This document shows positions 59,329 to 64,000 of a stretch of 64,000 nucleotides of DNA, piece after piece. The DNA lies in assembly GCF_043290135.1 (NCBI RefSeq), contig NC_134701.1, positions 8,524,001 to 8,588,000 of the forward strand, in the 5' to 3' direction. A model generated the notes under the pieces. That model saw only the letters and a program-made list of their open reading frames with translations, made no database searches and had not been told where the DNA came from. Positions within the stretch are counted from its first letter, which is position 1, and the number at the start of each line of letters is the position of its first letter. Source of the stretch: Rhipicephalus microplus. Its lineage: Eukaryota; Arthropoda; Arachnida; Ixodida; Ixodidae. A program made the position numbers and the translations under genes.

Positions 59329-62300
59329 TGATAGCTTTGAAGATATGTTCTGATGGTGGTGAGAGTGACGCAGGACTGTCTCCGTGGCGCAATTGGCTAG
59401 CGCGATCGGCTGTTAGCCAAAAGGTCGGAGGTTTGAGCCCACCCGGTTGTGGTGCGGCGCTTTTTTTTTCTTTGGGCTGATAGCTTTGAAGATATGTACT
59501 TATGGTGCTGAGAGTGGAGCAGGACTGTCTCCGTGGTGCAATTGGCTAGCGCGATCGGCTGTTAACCAAAAAGTTGGAGGTTCGAGCCTACCCGGTGGTT
59601 GTGCGGCGCTTTTGTTTCTGTGGGCTGATCGCTTTGAAGATATGTTCTGATGGAGGTGAGAGGGGAGCAGGACTGTCTCTGTGGCGCAATTGGCTAGCGT
59701 GATCGGCTGCTAACCGAAAAGTTGGAGGTTCGAGCCCACCCGGTGGTGGTGCGGCGCTTTTTTTTCTTTGGGCTGATAGCTTTGAAGATATGTTATGTAG
59801 GTGGTGAGAGTGGAGCAGGACTGTCTCCTTGGCGCAATTGGCTCGCGCGATCGGCTGTTACCCAAAAGGTCGGAGGTTCGAGCCCACCCGGTGGTGGTGC
59901 GGCGCTTTTTTTTCTTTGGGCTGATGGCTTTGAAGATATGTTCTTAAGGTGGTGAGAGTGGAGCAGGACTGTCTCCGTGGCGCAATTGGCTTGCGCGATC
60001 GGCTGTTAACTGAAACGTTGGAGGTTCGAGCCTACCCGGTGGTTGTGCGGCGCTTTTTTTTCTGTGGGCTGATAGCTTTGAAGATATGTTCTGATGGTGG
60101 TGAGAGTGGAGCAGGACTGTCTCCGTGGCGCAATTGGCTAACGTGAGCGGCTGTTAACCAAACGGTCGGAGGTTCGAGCCCACCCGGTGGTGGTATGGCG
60201 CTTGTTTTTCTTTGGGCTGATAGCTTTGAAGATATGTTCTGATGGTGGTGAGAGTGGAGCAGGACTGTCTCCGTGGCGCAATTGGCTAGCGCGATCGGCT
60301 GTTAACCGAAAGGTTGGAGTTTCGAGCCCACCCGGCGGTGGTGCGGCGCTTTTTTTTTCTTTGGGCTGATAGCTTTGAAGGTATGTTCTGATGGTGGTGA
60401 GAGTAGAGCAGGACTGTCTCCGTGGCGCAATTGGCTAGCGCGATCGGCTGTTAACCGAAAGGTTGGAGTTTCGAGCCCTCCAGGGAGTGGTGTGTTGCTT
60501 TTTTCTTTGCGCTGATAGCTTTGAAGATATGTTCTGATGGTGGTAAGAGTGGAGCACGACTGTCTCCGTTGCGCAGTTGGCTAGCGCGATCGGCTGTTAA
60601 CCGAAAGGTTGGAAGTTCGAGCCCACGCGGTGGTGGTGCGGCGCTTTTTTTTCTTTGTGCTGATAGCTTTGAAGATTGTTCTGATGGTGGTGAGAGTGGA
60701 GCAGGACTGTCTCCGTGGCGCAACTGGCTAGCGCGATTGGCTGTTAACCAAAAGGTTGGAGGTTCGAGCCACCCGGTCGTGGTGCGGTGGTTTTTTTTCT
60801 TTGGGCTGATAGCTTTGAAGATATGTTCTGATGATGGTGAGAGGGAGGCAGGACTGCATCCGTGGCGCAATTGGCTAGCGCGATCGGCTGTTAACCGAAA
60901 AGTCGGAGGTTCGACCCCACCCAGCGGTGGTGCGGCGCTTTTTTTCTTTGCGCTGATAGCTTTGAAGATATGTTCTGATGGTGGGGAGAGTGGAGAAAGA
61001 CTGTCTCCTTGGCGCAATGGGCTAGCGCGATCGGCTGTTAACCGAAAGGTTGGAGTTTCGAGCCCTCCCGGGTGTGGTGTGTTGCTTTTTTCTTTGCGCT
61101 GATAGCTTTGAAGATATGTTCTGATGGTGGTGAGAGTGGAGCAGGACTGTCTCCGTGGCGCAATTGGCTAGCGCGATCGGCTGTTACCCGAAAGGTTGGA
61201 GTTTCGAGCCCACCCGGCGGTGGTGCGGCGCTTTTTTTTCTTTGCGCTGATAGCTTTGAAGATATGTTCTGATGGTGGTGAGAGTGGAGCAGGACTGTCT
61301 CCGTGGCGCAATCGGCTAGTGCGATCAGCTGTTAACCGAAAGGTTGGAGGTTTGAGCCCACCCGGTGGTAGTGCGGTGCTTTTTTTCTTTGCGCTGATAG
61401 CTTTGAAGATATGTTCTGATGGTGGTGAGAGTGGAGAAAGACTGTCTCCTTGGCGCAATGGGCTAGCGCGATCGGCTGTTAACCGAAAGGTTGGAGTTTC
61501 GAGCCCTCCCGGGTGTGGTGTGTTGCTTTTTTCTTTGCGCTGATAGCTTTGAAGATATGTTCTGATGGTGGTGAGAGTGGAGCAGGACTGTCTCCGTGGC
61601 GCAATTGGCTAGCGCGATCGGCTGTTAACCGAAAGGTTGGAGTTTCGAGCCCACCCGGCGGTGGTGCGGCGCTTTTTTTTCTTTGGGCTGATAGCATTGA
61701 AGGTATGTTCTGATGGTGGTGAGAGTAGAGCAGGACTGTCTCCGCGGCGCAATTGGCTAGCGTGATCGGCTGTTAACCGAAAGGTTGGAGGTTCGAGCCC
61801 ACCCGGTGGTGGTGCGGCGCTTTTTTTTCTGTGGGCTGATAGCTTTGAAGATATGTTCTGATGGTGGTGAGAGTGGAGCAGGACTGTCTCCGTGGCGAAA
61901 TTGGCTAGCGCGATTGGCTGTTAACCGAAAGGTTGGAGGTTTGGGCCCACCCGGTAGTGGTGCGGTGCTTTTTTTATTTGGGCTGATAGCTTTGAAGATA
62001 TGTTCTGATGGTGGTGAGAGTGGAGCAGGACTGTCTCCGTGGCGCAATTGGCTAGCGCGGTCGGCTGTTAGCCAAAAGGTCGGAGTTTCGAGCCCTCCCG
62101 GGTGTGGTGTGTTGCTTTTTTCTTTGCGCTGATAGCTTTGAAGATATGTTTTGATGGTGGTGAGAGTGGAGCAGGACTGTCTTCGTGGCGCAATGGGCTA
62201 GCGCGATCGGCTGTTAACCGAAAGGTTGGAGTTTCGAGCCCTCCCGGGTGTGGTGTGTTGCTTTTTTCTTTGCGCTGATAGCTTTGAAAATATGTTCTGA

Positions 62301-63452
62301 TGGTGGTGAGAGTGGAGCAGGACTGTCTCCGTGGCGCAACTGGCTAGTGCGATCAGCTGTTAACCGAAAGGTTGGAGGTTTGAGCCCACCCGGTGGTGGT
62401 GCGGCGCTTTTTTTCTTTGCGCTGATAGCTTTGAAGATATGTTCTGATGGTGGTGAGAGTGGAGCAAGACTGTCTCCGTGGCGCAATGGGCTAGCGCGAT
62501 CGGCTGTTAACCGAAAGGTTGGAGTTTCGAGCCCTCCCGGGTGTGGTGTGTTGCTTTTTTCTTTGCGCTGATAGCTTTGAAAATATGTTCTGATGGTGGT
62601 GAGAGTGGAGCAGGACTGTCTCCGTGGCGCAATTGGCTAGTGCGATCAGCTGTTAACCGAAAAGTTGGAGGTTCGAGCCCACCCGGTGGTGGTGCGGCGC
62701 TTTTTTTTCTTTGGGCTGATAGCTTTGAAGATATGTTCTGATGGTGGTGAGAGTGGAGCAGGACTGTCTCCATGGCGCAATTGGCTAGCGCGATCGGCTG
62801 TTAACCAAACGATCGGAGGTTCGAGCCCACCCGGTGGTGGTATGGCGCTTGTTTTTCTTTGGGCTGATAGCTTTGAAGATATGTTCTGATGGTGGTGAGA
62901 GTGGAGCAGGACTGTCTCCGTGGCGCAATTGGCTAGCGCGATCGGCTGTTAACCGAAAGGTTGGAGTTTCGAGCCCACCCGGTGGTGGTGCAGCGCTTTT
63001 TTTTCTTTGGGCTGATAGCTTTGAAGGTATGTTCTGATGGTGGTGAGAGTAGAGCAGGACTGTCTCCGTGGCGCAATAGGCTAGTGCGATCGGCTGTTAA
63101 CCGAAAGGTTGGAGTTTCGAGCCATCCCGGGAGTGGTGTGTTGCTTTTTTCTTTGCGCTGATAGCTTTGAAGATATGTTCTGATGGTGGTGAGAGTGGAG
63201 CACGACTGTCTCCGTGGCGCAGTTGGCTAGCGCGATCGGCTGTTAACAGAAAGGTTGGAGGTTCGAGCCCACCCGGTGGTGGTGCGGCGCTTTTTTTTCT
63301 TTGTGCTGATAGCTTTGAAGATATGTTCTGATGGTGGTGAGAGTGGAGCAGGACGGTCCCCGTGGCACAATTCGCTAGCGCGATTGGCTGTTAACCGAAA
63401 AGTTGGAGGTTCGAGCCCTCCCGAGTGGGGTGTGTATCTTTTTTCTTTGCGC
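59329..63452 (+). repeat. Recent 4,124-bp tandem duplication, copy 2
   Basis: Nearly identical to copy 1. One clear difference is G at 62060 for A at 57936 at the base of an anticodon stem. After the copy the sequence resumes like 54.8-55.3 kb, as expected for a duplication by unequal exchange. Confidence 0.9.
59675..59748 (+). tRNA. tRNA-Asn-like unit with GCT anticodon, duplicated copy
   Basis: Exact positional counterpart of the unit at 55551 in the second 4,124-bp copy. Confidence 0.5.
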
Positions 63453-63944
63453 TGATAGCTTTGAAGATATGTTCTGATGGTGGTGAGAGTGGAGCACGAT
63501 TGTCTCCGTGGCGCAATTGGCTAACGCGATCTGCTGTTAACCGAAAGGTTGGAGGTTCGAGCCCACCCGGTGGTGGTGCGGCGCTTTTTTTTCTTTGCGC
63601 TGATAGCTTTGAAGGTATGATCTGACGGTGGTGAGAGTGGAGCGCGACTGTCTCCGTGGCGCAATGGGCTAGCGTGATCGGCTGTTAACCGAAAGGTTGG
63701 AGGTTCGAGCCCACCCGGTGGTGGTGCGGCGCTTTATTTTCTGTGGGCTGATAGCTTTGAAGATATGTTCTGATGGTGGTGAGAGTGGAGCAGGACTGTC
63801 TCCGTGGCGAAATTGGCTAGCGCGATTGGCTGTTAACCGAAAGGTTGGAGGTTCGGGCCCACCCGGTAGTGGTGCGGTGCTTTTTTTCTTTGGGCTGATA
63901 GCTTTGAAGATATGTTCTGATGGTGGTGAGAGTGACGCAGGACT

Positions 63945-64000
63945 GTCTCCGTGGCGCAATTGGCTAGCGCGATCGGCTGTTAGCCAAAAGTTCGGAGGTT
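63945..64000 (+). tRNA. tRNA-Asn-like unit, cut by window end
   Basis: Acceptor, D arm and anticodon loop (CTGTTAG, anticodon GTT) are present; the T arm lies outside the window. The loop base after the anticodon is A followed by G, a variant linked to the CCAAAAG class. Confidence 0.5.

Larger units (their letters stand above)
9189..64000 (+). repeat. tRNA-Asn-like tandem array, right segment (about 373 units)
   Basis: The array resumes in the same strand and phase. The first tRNA-like 5' end is at 9220 and the last in the window at 63945, about 147 bp apart throughout. Spacers keep a T run (5-9 T) after each unit and the leader GTGGAGCAGGACT or close variants before the next. I saw no other gene, no inverted unit and no second mobile element. 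Repeated blocks are listed separately. The count is from spacing, not one-by-one verification. The array runs off the right end. Confidence 0.93.

Noticed and set aside
9189..64000. CRISPR array
   Set aside because: The period is 147 bp with the whole unit repeated, no unique spacers and no cas genes, and the repeat is plainly tRNA-derived.

Overview
This is a eukaryotic, very probably arthropod, genomic window. It is almost entirely one tandem array of tRNA-Asn-like units, broken once by an intact Ty3/gypsy LTR retrotransposon. The protein style of the retrotransposon (Gag with a single CCHC knuckle and an Arg/Ser/Pro-rich tail; Pol in the order protease, reverse transcriptase, RNase H, integrase) resembles elements common in tick genomes. 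The tick assignment is inference and only moderately secure. No ordinary host protein gene, rRNA or bacterial feature is visible.

Layout. Positions 1-4003 hold 27 head-to-tail units, all on the + strand, about 147 bp apart. Positions 4004-9184 are the retrotransposon, flanked by a 4-bp target duplication (ATAT). Positions 9189-64000 continue the same array, in the same orientation and phase, with roughly 373 more units. The window therefore holds about 400 units (counted from spacing) and starts and ends inside the array.

The unit. Each unit has a 74-nt tRNA-like region with anticodon GTT in nearly all copies, then a short linker and a run of 5 to 9 T. About 60 bp of conserved leader/spacer precede the next copy. 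The internal Pol III A and B boxes and the T-run terminator are kept. The consensus cloverleaf, however, has mispairs in the acceptor, anticodon and T stems. The units look like Pol III-competent tRNA-Asn derivatives or pseudogenes more than like ordinary tRNA genes. Many copies share linked variants, and blocks of 1 to 5 kb recur at fixed offsets (for example 1,474, 4,124, 5,014, 8,672 and 37,365 bp). This is the signature of repeated unequal exchange or segmental duplication inside the array.

The retrotransposon. It has two identical 136-bp LTRs (TG...CA, each with AATAAA), a purine tract, a gag ORF (4278-5507) and a pol ORF (open from 5402 to 9013). Pol lies in the -1 frame relative to gag. 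The last two gag codons form a G GGA AAC heptamer directly before the gag stop, which fits -1 programmed frameshifting as the route to Gag-Pol. All catalytic motifs of protease, RT, RNase H and integrase are visible, and there is no env ORF. Identical LTRs and intact frames indicate a very recent insertion.

Most open reading frames in the array, on both strands, are by-products of the 147-bp period and are not annotated as genes.
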